Shown here: one piece after another, positions 1-8,504 of the stretch
How the letters are laid out: every line of letters begins with the position of its first letter
Numbering within the stretch: the stretch's first letter is position 1
Origin: Desulfobacteraceae bacterium
Lineage (GTDB): Bacteria; Desulfobacterota; Desulfobacteria; Desulfobacterales; Desulfosalsimonadaceae
Assembly: GCA_024636355.1 (NCBI GenBank)
Contig: JAGXHH010000187.1
Span: forward strand, 1 to 23,767
Direction: 5' to 3'
DNA length: 23,767 bases
Translations under genes and position numbers: made by a program
The notes under the pieces: model-generated
Database searches by the model: none
What the model was told of the DNA's origin: nothing
What the model saw: the letters and a program-made list of their open reading frames with translations, nothing else

Positions 1-1967
1 ATGGGCCGTCCCGGGTAAAATCCCCGATGAAACGCGTCGGCGAACGGGGGAGCGGCAAATATGAACCGATCAGCTGGGAAGAGGCCATCGGAACGGTATC
101 CAAAAACCTGAAGGATCTGCGCAGCCGGGGCAAAGCCCATACCGTAGCCTGCATTTCTTCGTCCGACCGGGGAACGGTTCCCTACCTGGCCGACCGTTTC
201 CTGAACGCCTACGGCTCACCCAATTTCATTCGCACCGCTTCGTTTCTCGATGCCCATGAACTGGCTCTCTACCTGACCCAGGGTCGGCAGGGGACCATCG
301 GGTTCGATATTGAAAACGCCGATTTCATCCTGAGCTTCGGATGCGGTCTTCTCGACGGTTGGGGGGCTCCCGGACGGCTGTTCCATAAATACGGCCAATT
401 CGACAAGAACAACCAGCTCATCCAGATTGAACCGCGCTTGTCCGACACGGCCGCCCATGCCTCCAAATGGCTGGCCGCCAGGCCGGGCACCAATGGCGCG
501 CTTGCCCTCGGCCTCGCCCATGTCATCGTCCGGGACAAGCTGTACAATACCAATTTCATCGAAAACTTCACCCACGGTTTCGAAGACTGGACCGATGATG
601 CCGGAAAACAGCACATCGGGTTCAAAACCCTGGTGCAGCAGTACCCGCCTTCCAAGACTGCCAAGCTCACCGGTCTTAAAAGCAGCCAGATCGAATGGCT
701 GGCTCGGGCATTTGCCAAAGCAAAGCGTCCGGTGGCCGTCAGCGGCCATGACGAAAACGGTTCCGGGAGTGTAAATGAAACTCTGGCCGTCCATGCGCTA
801 AACGCGCTGGTGGGCAATGTCAACAAGACCGGCGGCATGACCGTGCTGTCCGAACCGGGCTACCTGAACTGGTCGGAAATGGAAGTTGATCAGGCCGCCT
901 CTAAGGGACGGCAACAGCCCCGCATCGACCGGGCGGGTTCCGAAATGTATCCCAATACCCGGTACCTGCTTCACCAGATTCCGGAAGTCATCAACAGCGC
1001 CCGGGGCGAATCTCCGATCCAGGCGCTGCTCATCACCGATGCCAATCCGCTTTATACGCTCGAGGATACGGACGCCACTAAAAAAGCGTTCTCAAAAATT
1101 CCATTCATCGTCAGCTTTTCCAGCGATATGGATGAAACCGCCGCCTTTTCGGATCTCATTTTGCCGAACCATAATTTCCTGGAACGTTACCAGGATGTCC
1201 CCACTCCGGAAGGGATGGCCGAACGAATTATCGGACTGGCCCGGCCGGTGGTATCGCCCCAGTATGATACCCGACACCTGGGGGATTCAATCCTCCAGAT
1301 CGCAAAATCGCTTGGCGGAACGATTGAAAGCGCATTTCCCTGGAAGGATTATGAAGCGTTTTTAAAGGATATGCTGAAGAATCAGTGGGAAGCGCTTTCA
1401 GAAAACGGCTATTGGGCCGATCCGGAAAAGGCGACCCCCTGGCAGGAAGCGTTCCAGACCCGGTCGGGTAAATACGAATTTAATTCGCTGGTCCGGGCCG
1501 GTGCATCCAATAAAGACATCAAGGAACTCCCCGCTTATGCTCCCACAGCCGTTCCCGGGAGTGAAAAGGACTTTCCGTTGGTAATGATGCCGTATCTTTC
1601 CATACGGCTGGCTGGCGGTCCTATCGCAGGTTCACCCTTTATGATCAAGACAGTGGATTCCGATGTGCTCAAGGATAAAACCGCCTTCATAGAGATCAAT
1701 CCTCAGACGGCGAAACAATACAAGCTGTCCGATGGCGATCTTGCCGTGCTGACGACACCCAGGGGCGACGCAACGGTACGGGTCAACTTCTATGACGGCA
1801 TTATGCCCGATATGGTGGCCATGCCCCGGGGACTCGGCCATACGGCATACAGCAGTTACATCGCCGACAAAGGGGTGAACGTCAATTCCTTGCTCGAGAC
1901 CGTCGCTGATCCGTCTTCCGGTCTGAATACGGCCTGGGGTATCCGCGCCTCGTTGAAAAAGGCCTGA
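1..1967 (+). CDS. qrcB: QrcB-like molybdopterin-oxidoreductase-family subunit of menaquinone reductase (5' partial)
   Basis: The reading frame is open from base 3 with no stop before the first ATG at 27. The text just before it (SRVKSPMKRVGERG) is the usual junction after the N-terminal [4Fe-4S] domain, so the gene starts outside the window and 27 is not its start. Visible parts are the central molybdopterin oxidoreductase fold (about residues 15-430 counted from Met27) and a C-terminal dinucleotide-binding domain (about 515-640). At the position where catalytic relatives carry a Cys, Ser or Sec metal ligand (S-x-C-D type), this protein reads ASFLD (residues 71-75), with no such ligand. QrcB of Desulfovibrio is known to be a non-catalytic member lacking molybdenum, and a following ferredoxin and NrfD protein fits the qrcABCD order. 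Inferred role: periplasmic electron transfer from cytochrome c3/QrcA to QrcC. Alternatives are a polysulfide/thiosulfate reductase-type or alternative complex III-type subunit. Family membership is firm; the Qrc assignment is likely. Confidence 0.83.
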   Translation, partial: GPSRVKSPMKRVGERGSGKYEPISWEEAIGTVSKNLKDLRSRGKAHTVACISSSDRGTVPYLADRFLNAYGSPNFIRTASFLDAHELALYLTQGRQGTIGFDIENADFILSFGCGLLDGWGAPGRLFHKYGQFDKNNQLIQIEPRLSDTAAHASKWLAARPGTNGALALGLAHVIVRDKLYNTNFIENFTHGFEDWTDDAGKQHIGFKTLVQQYPPSKTAKLTGLKSSQIEWLARAFAKAKRPVAVSGHDENGSGSVNETLAVHALNALVGNVNKTGGMTVLSEPGYLNWSEMEVDQAASKGRQQPRIDRAGSEMYPNTRYLLHQIPEVINSARGESPIQALLITDANPLYTLEDTDATKKAFSKIPFIVSFSSDMDETAAFSDLILPNHNFLERYQDVPTPEGMAERIIGLARPVVSPQYDTRHLGDSILQIAKSLGGTIESAFPWKDYEAFLKDMLKNQWEALSENGYWADPEKATPWQEAFQTRSGKYEFNSLVRAGASNKDIKELPAYAPTAVPGSEKDFPLVMMPYLSIRLAGGPIAGSPFMIKTVDSDVLKDKTAFIEINPQTAKQYKLSDGDLAVLTTPRGDATVRVNFYDGIMPDMVAMPRGLGHTAYSSYIADKGVNVNSLLETVADPSSGLNTAWGIRASLKKA

Positions 1968-2052
1968 TCCCGCTATATTCTGGAAAATCAGCGGAAAAAC
2001 ATACACGCAATCGACTGTTTAAACGAACCACAACAGCGACGAAGAGGTTCTG

Positions 2053-2880
2053 ATGCAAAAAACACCCGAACATATAAAAGCCAAGCGATACGGCATGGTC
2101 ATCGATCTGGACAAGTGTATCGGATGCGGTGACTGCATGGTGGCCTGTTACGCGGAGAACAATATCCCGTTCAAAGAGGATGAAAGCGACAAGATGCTTT
2201 CGACCAACTGGATTCAGGTTTACAAAATCACCAACGGCAAACCGTTTCCGGAAACCGATATCTGCTACATTCCCAAACCGTGCATGCAATGCGCCGGCCG
2301 TCACGAGGGGCACTCTCCCTGCGTTTCGGTCTGTCCCGCCACCGCCACCGATTACGACTGGCCAACCGGGATCGTCAGCCAGATCTACACCCGGTGTTTC
2401 GGTTGCCGGTACTGCATGGCCGCCTGCCCTTACCATGCCCGGAAATTCAACTGGTGGGATCCGGTATGGCCGGCGGATATGAAGAAATACCTGAACCCGC
2501 ACGTATCCCCGAGAATGCGGGGAGTTGTGGAAAAATGCACGTTCTGTTACCACCGCTACCAGCAGGCCCGCGACAAGGCCTACCTGGAGGACCGGGATGA
2601 ACTCCACGAAAACGAATACCAGACCGCATGCGCCGTTGCCTGCCCGACCGGAGCCATTGTTTTCGGTGAGCTCGATAATCCCGACCATGCCGTCCATGAA
2701 CTCAAACAGAGCAAATACGCCTTCCGACTGCTTGAGAAACTCAATACAAATCCCAAGGTTTATTACCTCTCGACGCGCAAGTGGGTGCATCGGGCCGGTG
2801 ATAACTACCTGGACGGCGAAGAGCCGGATTTCGGAAAAGGCCCGGACAAAAAAGCGCAACAACATAAAGAATCTCATTAG
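2053..2880 (+). CDS. qrcC: QrcC-like iron-sulfur subunit of menaquinone reductase
   Basis: This 275-residue ferredoxin-type protein should relay electrons from the QrcB-like subunit to the membrane subunit. It has sixteen cysteines in four groups: 22/25/28/32, 77/80/90/94, 115/118/121/125 and 162/165/193/197, enough for up to four cubane clusters as in PsrB/DmsB-type subunits. One further Cys (71) lies outside these groups. The segment NPHVSPRMRGVVEKC (148-162) resembles Qrc and alternative complex III iron-sulfur subunits. The second group is C-x2-C-x9-C-x3-C, longer than the common C-x2-C-x4-C-x3-C spacing. No signal peptide is visible; such subunits are normally exported with a Tat-bearing catalytic partner. 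It begins 85 nt after the upstream gene with an AGAGG-like ribosome site. The C-terminal tail (about 255-275) is Lys/Glu-rich and probably disordered. Confidence 0.86.
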   Translation: MQKTPEHIKAKRYGMVIDLDKCIGCGDCMVACYAENNIPFKEDESDKMLSTNWIQVYKITNGKPFPETDICYIPKPCMQCAGRHEGHSPCVSVCPATATDYDWPTGIVSQIYTRCFGCRYCMAACPYHARKFNWWDPVWPADMKKYLNPHVSPRMRGVVEKCTFCYHRYQQARDKAYLEDRDELHENEYQTACAVACPTGAIVFGELDNPDHAVHELKQSKYAFRLLEKLNTNPKVYYLSTRKWVHRAGDNYLDGEEPDFGKGPDKKAQQHKESH

Positions 2881-2913
2881 TAACCGATATAGACAGCAAG
2901 GAGCGATATAATC

Positions 2914-4152
2914 ATGACGACACCGGCAATACCTGAGGGTGTAAAACGCTGCCCCACGAGACAATTCGCTTTGTGGCTGGCGGTGGTGGGCGCTGTTCTG
3001 CTGTGGGGCGTCTACGCCATGTACCTGTGCTGGTATAAAGGACTGAACCAGACCAACATGAACGATGCTTACGGCTTTGCCCTATGGATCTGGGCTGACC
3101 TGGCGGTCATCGCCCTGGGCGGCGGCGCCTTTTTTTCAGGCTTCCTGGCCTATATTATCGGCAATAAAGAAGTGAAACACATCATCAACTATGCGGTCAT
3201 CATCGGGTTCATATGCTACAGTTCGGCCCTGCTGATCCTGGCCATTGACATCGGACAGCCGCTGCGGGGATGGTTCATTTTCTGGCACGCCAATGTGCAT
3301 TCCATGCTGACGGAAGTCGCCTTCTGCCTGTCGGTCTATTTTGCGGTGCTGACAATCGAATTCCTTCCCCTGATCTTTGAAAACCCGAAACTCGACAGGA
3401 TTCCCTTCGTGCACCACATGGCCCACAACCTGCACGAGGTGATGGCCGTGTTCGCAGCTACCGGGGTTTTCCTTTCCTTTTTCCATCAAGGCTCTCTGGG
3501 CGGCGTCTCCGGCGTGCTCTACGGTCGCCCCTTTTCCTATCGGGACGGCCTGTTTATCTGGCCCTGGACCTTTTTCCTGTTCACCTGGTCCGCAGCCGCC
3601 GTCGGCCCGCTGTTCACCATTTCGGTCACCCGGTTGACCGAGGCGATTACCCGCAAGAAACTGGTCAAAAATTCCGTTTACCAGATGCTGGCCAAAATTT
3701 CGGGTTGGATGCTGTTGACCTATATTATTGCCAAGATCATCGATACCTGGTACTGGGCAACTGAAATCGCCCCGTCCATGGGTTTCGCATTCATGGATTT
3801 TTATTCAAACAATCCGCTGTACGGCATATGGATACTGGTGGCCGAAATTATCCTGGGCGGCGTCGTTCCGGCCTTGATCCTGATCACCCGAAAAGGGCGG
3901 GAAAACGGCTATCTGCTTTTTACAGCCGCCATTCTGGCAATGATCGGCATCTGTCTTAATCGATGGGTCATGGTGCTCCAAGTCATGGCAGTCCCCCTGT
4001 TGCCGTTCCAGGAGTGGTTCATGTATTCGCCGAGCTGGCAGGAAGTGGCGACCACGATATTGCCGGTTGCCTATGGAATCATCCTGATTTCTCTGGCCCA
4101 TCGCTACCTGCTGGTATTTCCGCAGGAAAAGGAACTCAATCCGGGCAATTAG
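2914..4152 (+). CDS. qrcD: QrcD-like NrfD-family integral membrane subunit of menaquinone reductase
   Basis: This 412-residue protein shows ten hydrophobic segments at about 18-40, 55-81, 90-112, 131-152, 173-193, 212-237, 261-281, 302-325, 332-358 and 376-400. That matches the long ten-helix NrfD/PsrC class (QrcD, ActC, HmeC, DsrP types). Family-like stretches include LNQTNMNDAYGFALWIW (45-60 region), WHANVHSMLTEVAF (124-137) and HNLHEVMAVF (171-180), which carry His and acidic residues inside the membrane suited to quinone binding. QrcD binds menaquinone near the periplasmic side and receives electrons from QrcC. An AAGGAG site lies upstream of the ATG, 33 nt after qrcC. The trio and its order support Qrc over Hme or Dsr complexes, since no CcoG/HdrD-like or DsrJ-like neighbour is seen. 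Confidence 0.87.
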   Translation: MTTPAIPEGVKRCPTRQFALWLAVVGAVLLWGVYAMYLCWYKGLNQTNMNDAYGFALWIWADLAVIALGGGAFFSGFLAYIIGNKEVKHIINYAVIIGFICYSSALLILAIDIGQPLRGWFIFWHANVHSMLTEVAFCLSVYFAVLTIEFLPLIFENPKLDRIPFVHHMAHNLHEVMAVFAATGVFLSFFHQGSLGGVSGVLYGRPFSYRDGLFIWPWTFFLFTWSAAAVGPLFTISVTRLTEAITRKKLVKNSVYQMLAKISGWMLLTYIIAKIIDTWYWATEIAPSMGFAFMDFYSNNPLYGIWILVAEIILGGVVPALILITRKGRENGYLLFTAAILAMIGICLNRWVMVLQVMAVPLLPFQEWFMYSPSWQEVATTILPVAYGIILISLAHRYLLVFPQEKELNPGN

Positions 4153-4161
4153 TACCCGGCC

Positions 4162-4168
4162 AAGGAGG
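4162..4168 (+). promoter_or_regulatory. Strong ribosome binding site for the 56-residue membrane protein
   Basis: AAGGAGG lies 8 nt before the ATG at 4177, an almost full match to the anti-Shine-Dalgarno sequence. It is the best ribosome site of the four genes in this operon and is the main reason to accept the short reading frame that follows as a real gene. Confidence 0.8.
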
Positions 4169-4176
4169 AAAGCCAT

Positions 4177-4347
4177 ATGTTTCCGTTTATATTTGAATGG
4201 GTGTGGGATATTGACCACCTGGTTTTCATGGGCGGTCTCTGGTATGCCCTGACGATCATCGGACTCGGATTGACCTACTGTGTCGCCAAGACGATTATCG
4301 ATATCAAATCGCAGGAAGGCAAGGGCGGACACGACACGCACCACTGA
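4177..4347 (+). CDS. Small single-helix membrane protein at the end of the qrc operon, function unknown
   Basis: A 56-residue protein starts with MFPFIFEWVWDIDHLVFMG and ends in a His/Gly/Asp-rich tail (GGHDTHH). An amphipathic aromatic N-terminus (1-13) is followed by one hydrophobic helix (about 15-41), then a charged segment with KSQEGK. Lys residues after the helix suggest the C-terminus is cytoplasmic. The start is fixed by AAGGAGG 8 nt upstream, and the gene begins 24 nt after qrcD and ends before the operon terminator, so it should be co-transcribed. I do not recognise a named family. It could be a small accessory or assembly subunit of the Qrc complex, comparable to the tiny helices in other respiratory complexes. 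That role is inferred from position and topology only. Confidence 0.8.
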   Translation: MFPFIFEWVWDIDHLVFMGGLWYALTIIGLGLTYCVAKTIIDIKSQEGKGGHDTHH

Positions 4348-4381
4348 GAGGTCGTCCTTGCGGGACCCGATCTTTCGAATC

Positions 4382-4432
4382 AAAAAGCGTCACGCTGCTT
4401 CCCGTCATCACGGACGGCGGCGTGACGTTTTT
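4382..4432 (+). terminator. Intrinsic terminator after the qrc operon, nested hairpin
   Basis: CGTCACGC (4388-4395) pairs perfectly with GCGTGACG (4420-4427). An inner stem, CCGTC (4402-4406) with GACGG (4413-4417), lies inside the loop. The outer stem is followed by TTTTT (4428-4432) and preceded by AAAAA (4382-4386), so it could stop transcription in either direction. It separates the qrc genes from murA. The 92 nt that follow up to murA show no convincing promoter. Confidence 0.8.
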
Positions 4433-4524
4433 ACATTTAAACGATTTACCTCTTTGCTCTTAGCCTTTTCCCCTTTATGATCCCTTCTTTTAATCAAACC
4501 GAATAAGAGAGTCTTTATTTTCTG

Positions 4525-5781
4525 ATGGATGAAATCCTGATCAAAGGCGGTGTGCCGCTGAATGGCGAGGTAAAAATCAGCGGGGCCAAAAACGCGGCAC
4601 TGCCCATGCTTGCCGCCACATTGCTGGCCGGAGGGGCTTTTACCTTCGAAAACGTCCCCGCTTTGAAAGACATCGAAACCATAGGGCACCTGCTTGCCGA
4701 TCTCGGCGCCGACGTCTGTTCCGAACCCGGCACGATCAGGATCGACACCTCGGGCGTTAACCGGCATGAGGCGCCCTATGACCTGGTGCGCAAGATGCGC
4801 GCATCGGTGCTTGTCTTGGGCCCTCTCCTGGCGCGCCTGAAACGGGCCAGGGTTTCCCTTCCCGGTGGATGCGCCATTGGAGCGCGCCCCATCAATATGC
4901 ACCTGGAAGGCCTGTCTCGCCTGGGGGCCGAAATCAAGCTGGAACACGGCTATGTTGAAGCTTCGGCTGACAAGCTCGTCGGGGCTGAGATTTTTTTCGA
5001 TATTCCTACTGTTACCGGAACGGAAAACCTGATGACGGCTGCTGTACTGGCAGAAGGAACTACTGTGTTGCGCAATGCCGCCAGGGAGCCGGAAATCGTC
5101 GCCCTCGCCGATATGCTCAACCGGATGGGAGCCGATGTCCGGGATGCCGGATCACCCGTCATCACCATCCAGGGGGTAAACGCATTAAAGCCGGTATCGT
5201 CGCGGATCATACCGGACCGCATCGAGGCCGGGACGTATATGATCGCCGCCGCATTGACCGGCGGGTCGATTCTGCTCACCGATGCCGAGCCGGATCATCT
5301 CAAACCGGTTATTCATAAGCTCCGTGAAGCCGGCGTTTCTGTCAGCATAAACGACCGCGGCATCGAGGTCAGGGGCAACGGACCTGTAAAGAGTGTCGAT
5401 ATCAAGACGCTCCCCTATCCCGGATTTCCCACGGACATGCAGGCTCAGTTCATGGTCCTGATGAGCGTGAGCAGCGGGCTTTCCATCATTTCCGAAACCG
5501 TATTCGAAAACCGGTTCATCCATGTCAGCGAACTGCGCCGCATGGGAGCCGACATCACAATTTCCGGCAATCACGCCATGATAAAAGGCGCCGCCCGATT
5601 ATCGGGAGCCCCGGTCATGGCAACGGACCTGAGGGCAAGCGCTTCCCTTGTGCTCGCCGGACTCGTCGCCGATGGGACAACCCGTATCAGTCGGATTTAC
5701 CACCTGGATCGCGGCTATGAATCCATGGAGGAAAAGTTCAGCCGACTCGGGGCGTGCATCGAACGTGTAGCAGCCGGATAA
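4525..5781 (+). CDS. murA: UDP-N-acetylglucosamine 1-carboxyvinyltransferase (MurA)
   Basis: MurA transfers enolpyruvate from phosphoenolpyruvate to UDP-GlcNAc in the cytoplasm, the first committed step of peptidoglycan synthesis. The 418-residue length is normal. The N-terminal motif SGAKNAALP places the conserved Lys22 and Asn23. The active-site loop GGCAIGARPINMHL has the catalytic Cys at 116 (Cys115 in E. coli); the Cys form is the fosfomycin-sensitive one. The segment PYPGFPTDMQAQFM near residues 296-309 carries the conserved Asp that acts as general base. The C-terminus ends in the usual GYE...KFSRLGA pattern. The start fits the family, though the ribosome site (AAGAGA, about 13 nt upstream) is weak. 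The gene stands 18 nt before comEC and after the qrc terminator, so it should have its own promoter, which I could not locate. Confidence 0.98.
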   Translation: MDEILIKGGVPLNGEVKISGAKNAALPMLAATLLAGGAFTFENVPALKDIETIGHLLADLGADVCSEPGTIRIDTSGVNRHEAPYDLVRKMRASVLVLGPLLARLKRARVSLPGGCAIGARPINMHLEGLSRLGAEIKLEHGYVEASADKLVGAEIFFDIPTVTGTENLMTAAVLAEGTTVLRNAAREPEIVALADMLNRMGADVRDAGSPVITIQGVNALKPVSSRIIPDRIEAGTYMIAAALTGGSILLTDAEPDHLKPVIHKLREAGVSVSINDRGIEVRGNGPVKSVDIKTLPYPGFPTDMQAQFMVLMSVSSGLSIISETVFENRFIHVSELRRMGADITISGNHAMIKGAARLSGAPVMATDLRASASLVLAGLVADGTTRISRIYHLDRGYESMEEKFSRLGACIERVAAG

Positions 5782-5799
5782 TAACCAGACCGGACACAG

Positions 5800-8415
5800 G
5801 TGTCGATGGCAGCAGATGTTGCAAGCGCCGATCATAAACCCGGACAGGCCGGATCTTATCCGGAGTACCATTGCCGACCGATGGTTTTCCTGCTGTCCGG
5901 ATTCATTTCCGGGATTCTGGCCGGCCGTTTTTTTCCCGGAGCAACCGCTGCCGCCTGGCTGATTGTAATTCTTGCCGCCGGCCGATTACTGCAGCTTCTC
6001 TGGCGGGAAAAACCGGCTGCGATTTCTCCGATAGTCCTCTTTATTGCCCTTGGCTATCTTGTCATCTCCCCGATGGTCATCCCTTCATTCCCCCCGGAAT
6101 CGGTTCAACCCTATATCGACGGCAAAGCGTTTCGCATTTCAGGCAAAGTGGATACCCCGCCGATCTCGGAATCTTTCCGGACAAAATGCTTGATCCGTGA
6201 CCTGCACATCCTGCACGATGATCATCAAAAGACCAGTGCCACACTTCCAGGACGACTCCGGGCCATTTTCTACAGTCCCGTTCCCCGCCTCCTTCCCGGA
6301 GACCGGGTCACGTTTACCGGAAAAATCCGATCCCTTAAAAATTTCAACAATCCCGGCGGGTTTGATTACAAACAGTTTATGGCCTACCAGCAGGTATGGG
6401 GCGGCATTTACGTCACGGGCAAAGCCGTGGACATTGAGCCGAATCCTCCGGGATCGTTGAACGGAACGATTTTCGAAATCCGACAAGCCATCGATAACGC
6501 CATCGCCAGCGTCAGCAGGATGGAACGCCGGGCGGTCCTGTCCGCCCTGATTATCGGAAAGACCGAACTCATCTCAAGGGAACTGAGGGAAGCCTTCAGC
6601 CGGGCAGGAGCAAGCCACCTTCTGGCCATCTCCGGTTTACACGTCGGCATTGTTGCCACCTGTTCATTATTCATGTTCAAATTGCTGCTTTCCAGATCTT
6701 CCTTTTTACTCCGCCGGGCGTGGGTCCTGAAAGGCGCCGCCCTGTTGAGCTTTCTGCCGGTGATCGGCTATGGACTGATCTCGGGCATGTCCCCTTCGAC
6801 CCAGCGCGCTGTGATCATGATATGCGTATTTCTTTTCGCGTTTCTATTCGACCGGGACTACGATCCGGCAAACACCCTGGCAACTGCCGCAACAGCGATC
6901 CTGATCGTCTCCCCGCAATCGCTGTTCTCCATTTCATTTCAGCTCTCATTTGCCGCAGTAACCGCCATCCTGTACGGCTTTTATCTCATGCCCGGATTGC
7001 GGAAAAAGGGTGGCGGCAATGCCGTCATACGATTCCGGAACACGATATTGCTTTTCCTGATGGTTTCCGCATTTGCCATTACCGGAACGGCGCCGTTGGT
7101 TATGCACTATTTCAACCAGTTCAGCCTGCTTGGCATCGTATCGAACCTGGTGCTGATCCCGCTGATCGGTTTTACGGTCGTCCCTTTGGGATTGCTGGCA
7201 ACGATCCTTTACCCGGTTGCCGAACCACTCGCCTTATTGGGATATGCCCTGGCCGACAGCCTGGTGAGTGTAAGCCTTGTGGTGATCCGTCAGTTGGCCA
7301 GTCTGCCATTCGGTGCATTTCGAACGGTAACGCCATCGATTCTGGAACTATGCTGCCTATATGTGCTTCTTTTCAGCCTTCCCGTGTTGTGGCGGTTAAA
7401 AAGCAGGAGAGTCGAAATTTATGGAAACGAGTCGCTCCGGCCCGGTGCGCTCGTACAAAGGAGCACTCGAAAAAACCTATCCCATGCAGCTTCGATAATC
7501 ACGGGATTTGCGGTCTTAGCCGGAGCCATTCTGATCGGCGATACGGGGTATTGGATTTATCGAAGATACCTGAATCCGGAATTTTCCATCACAATTATTG
7601 ATGTCGGCCAGGGCAATGCCGCGCTGCTTGAATTGCCGAAAGGAAAGACCCTGCTGATCGATGGGGGAGGATTCAGCAATAATAGTATTTTTGATATCGG
7701 CGCCATGGTGCTGGCGCCCTACCTGCGTCATCAAAAAATCAGGACCATTAACACGCTGATCGTTTCGCATCCGGATGCAGATCATTTAAACGGACTAATC
7801 CACGTGCTAAAGCATTTCAAAGTCGAACGGGTAATCAGCACCCATTTGGCGGCAGATACGGCGGAATATGGAAAGTTTAAACAAATCATCCACCAGAAAG
7901 GCATCCCCCATCCTCCCTGGAAAGAGGTTGACCGCCATCAGGAAATAAACGGGGTGGAGTTCGACATCCTTTATCCGCCACCGGAAACTTCCGAGTCAAC
8001 GGGCAATCGCAATGACAGCTCCATTGTCATAAAAGCATCATATAAAGGCGAGTCGATCTTATTTCCCGGCGATATCGAAGCGATTACAGAAAGGGAGGTG
8101 GTCGCCCTGGCAGGAAAAAATCTGGCGGCCTCCCTGCTCCTCGCACCTCATCACGGCAGCCGGACCTCGTCAACGCCTGCATTCGTCAATGCCGTCAATC
8201 CGGAAAGCGTCATCATCAGCGTACGGAAAAACCGCTACGGACTTCCGTCGACTTCTGTAATCAACCGGTATCTGCACCTTGGCTGCAACATTTTTCAAAC
8301 CGATTCCCACGGGGCGATCCGAATATGTATCAATGATGCAGGCCTGAGATACGACCCACTCATCCCGGACCGACGCAGCATGACAGGTGAACCGCGGGTC
8401 GATAACTGTTCGTGA
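5800..8415 (+). CDS. comEC: ComEC/Rec2-type DNA internalisation channel protein
   Basis: ComEC is the inner-membrane channel that takes up single-stranded DNA in natural transformation. The 871-residue protein has the full three-part layout. It starts with a helical segment and OB-like DUF4131 region (about 28-220), then the polytopic competence domain with the hallmark HLLAISGLHVGI near residue 272. A C-terminal metallo-beta-lactamase domain begins near 595 (TIIDVGQGNAALLELP). In that domain SHPDADH (His657, Asp659, Asp661, His662), FPGDIE (Asp758) and APHHGS (His784/785) form the expected metal and nuclease site. The GTG at 5800, an ATG at 5806 or an ATG at 5881 are possible starts; none has a clear ribosome site, and 5881 would leave the first membrane helix intact. 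It lies 18 nt after murA and converges with rplQ. No comEA or pilus gene is in view. Confidence 0.95.
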   Translation: MSMAADVASADHKPGQAGSYPEYHCRPMVFLLSGFISGILAGRFFPGATAAAWLIVILAAGRLLQLLWREKPAAISPIVLFIALGYLVISPMVIPSFPPESVQPYIDGKAFRISGKVDTPPISESFRTKCLIRDLHILHDDHQKTSATLPGRLRAIFYSPVPRLLPGDRVTFTGKIRSLKNFNNPGGFDYKQFMAYQQVWGGIYVTGKAVDIEPNPPGSLNGTIFEIRQAIDNAIASVSRMERRAVLSALIIGKTELISRELREAFSRAGASHLLAISGLHVGIVATCSLFMFKLLLSRSSFLLRRAWVLKGAALLSFLPVIGYGLISGMSPSTQRAVIMICVFLFAFLFDRDYDPANTLATAATAILIVSPQSLFSISFQLSFAAVTAILYGFYLMPGLRKKGGGNAVIRFRNTILLFLMVSAFAITGTAPLVMHYFNQFSLLGIVSNLVLIPLIGFTVVPLGLLATILYPVAEPLALLGYALADSLVSVSLVVIRQLASLPFGAFRTVTPSILELCCLYVLLFSLPVLWRLKSRRVEIYGNESLRPGALVQRSTRKNLSHAASIITGFAVLAGAILIGDTGYWIYRRYLNPEFSITIIDVGQGNAALLELPKGKTLLIDGGGFSNNSIFDIGAMVLAPYLRHQKIRTINTLIVSHPDADHLNGLIHVLKHFKVERVISTHLAADTAEYGKFKQIIHQKGIPHPPWKEVDRHQEINGVEFDILYPPPETSESTGNRNDSSIVIKASYKGESILFPGDIEAITEREVVALAGKNLAASLLLAPHHGSRTSSTPAFVNAVNPESVIISVRKNRYGLPSTSVINRYLHLGCNIFQTDSHGAIRICINDAGLRYDPLIPDRRSMTGEPRVDNCS

Positions 8416-8504
8416 AACCCGGCGATACAGTGGTTTGCATAAGCAACATTAATTGCAAAGATGCCGGATAATGCCGGCTGTCAAACCTGGTCCAAAGGAT
8501 GTGC

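Noticed and set aside
1882..2964. 360-codon open frame on the minus strand across qrcC
   Set aside because: It is antisense to the well-supported iron-sulfur gene, has no ribosome site or recognisable domain, and is explained by codon bias of the true gene.
4430..4524. Possible murA promoter (TTTACA at 4430-4435)
   Set aside because: No acceptable -10 element at 16-18 nt spacing; the region is T-rich, so chance matches are expected.
8463..8478. GCCGG...CCGGC inverted repeat after comEC
   Set aside because: Five-base stem with no U-tract; insufficient for a terminator or mobile-element end.
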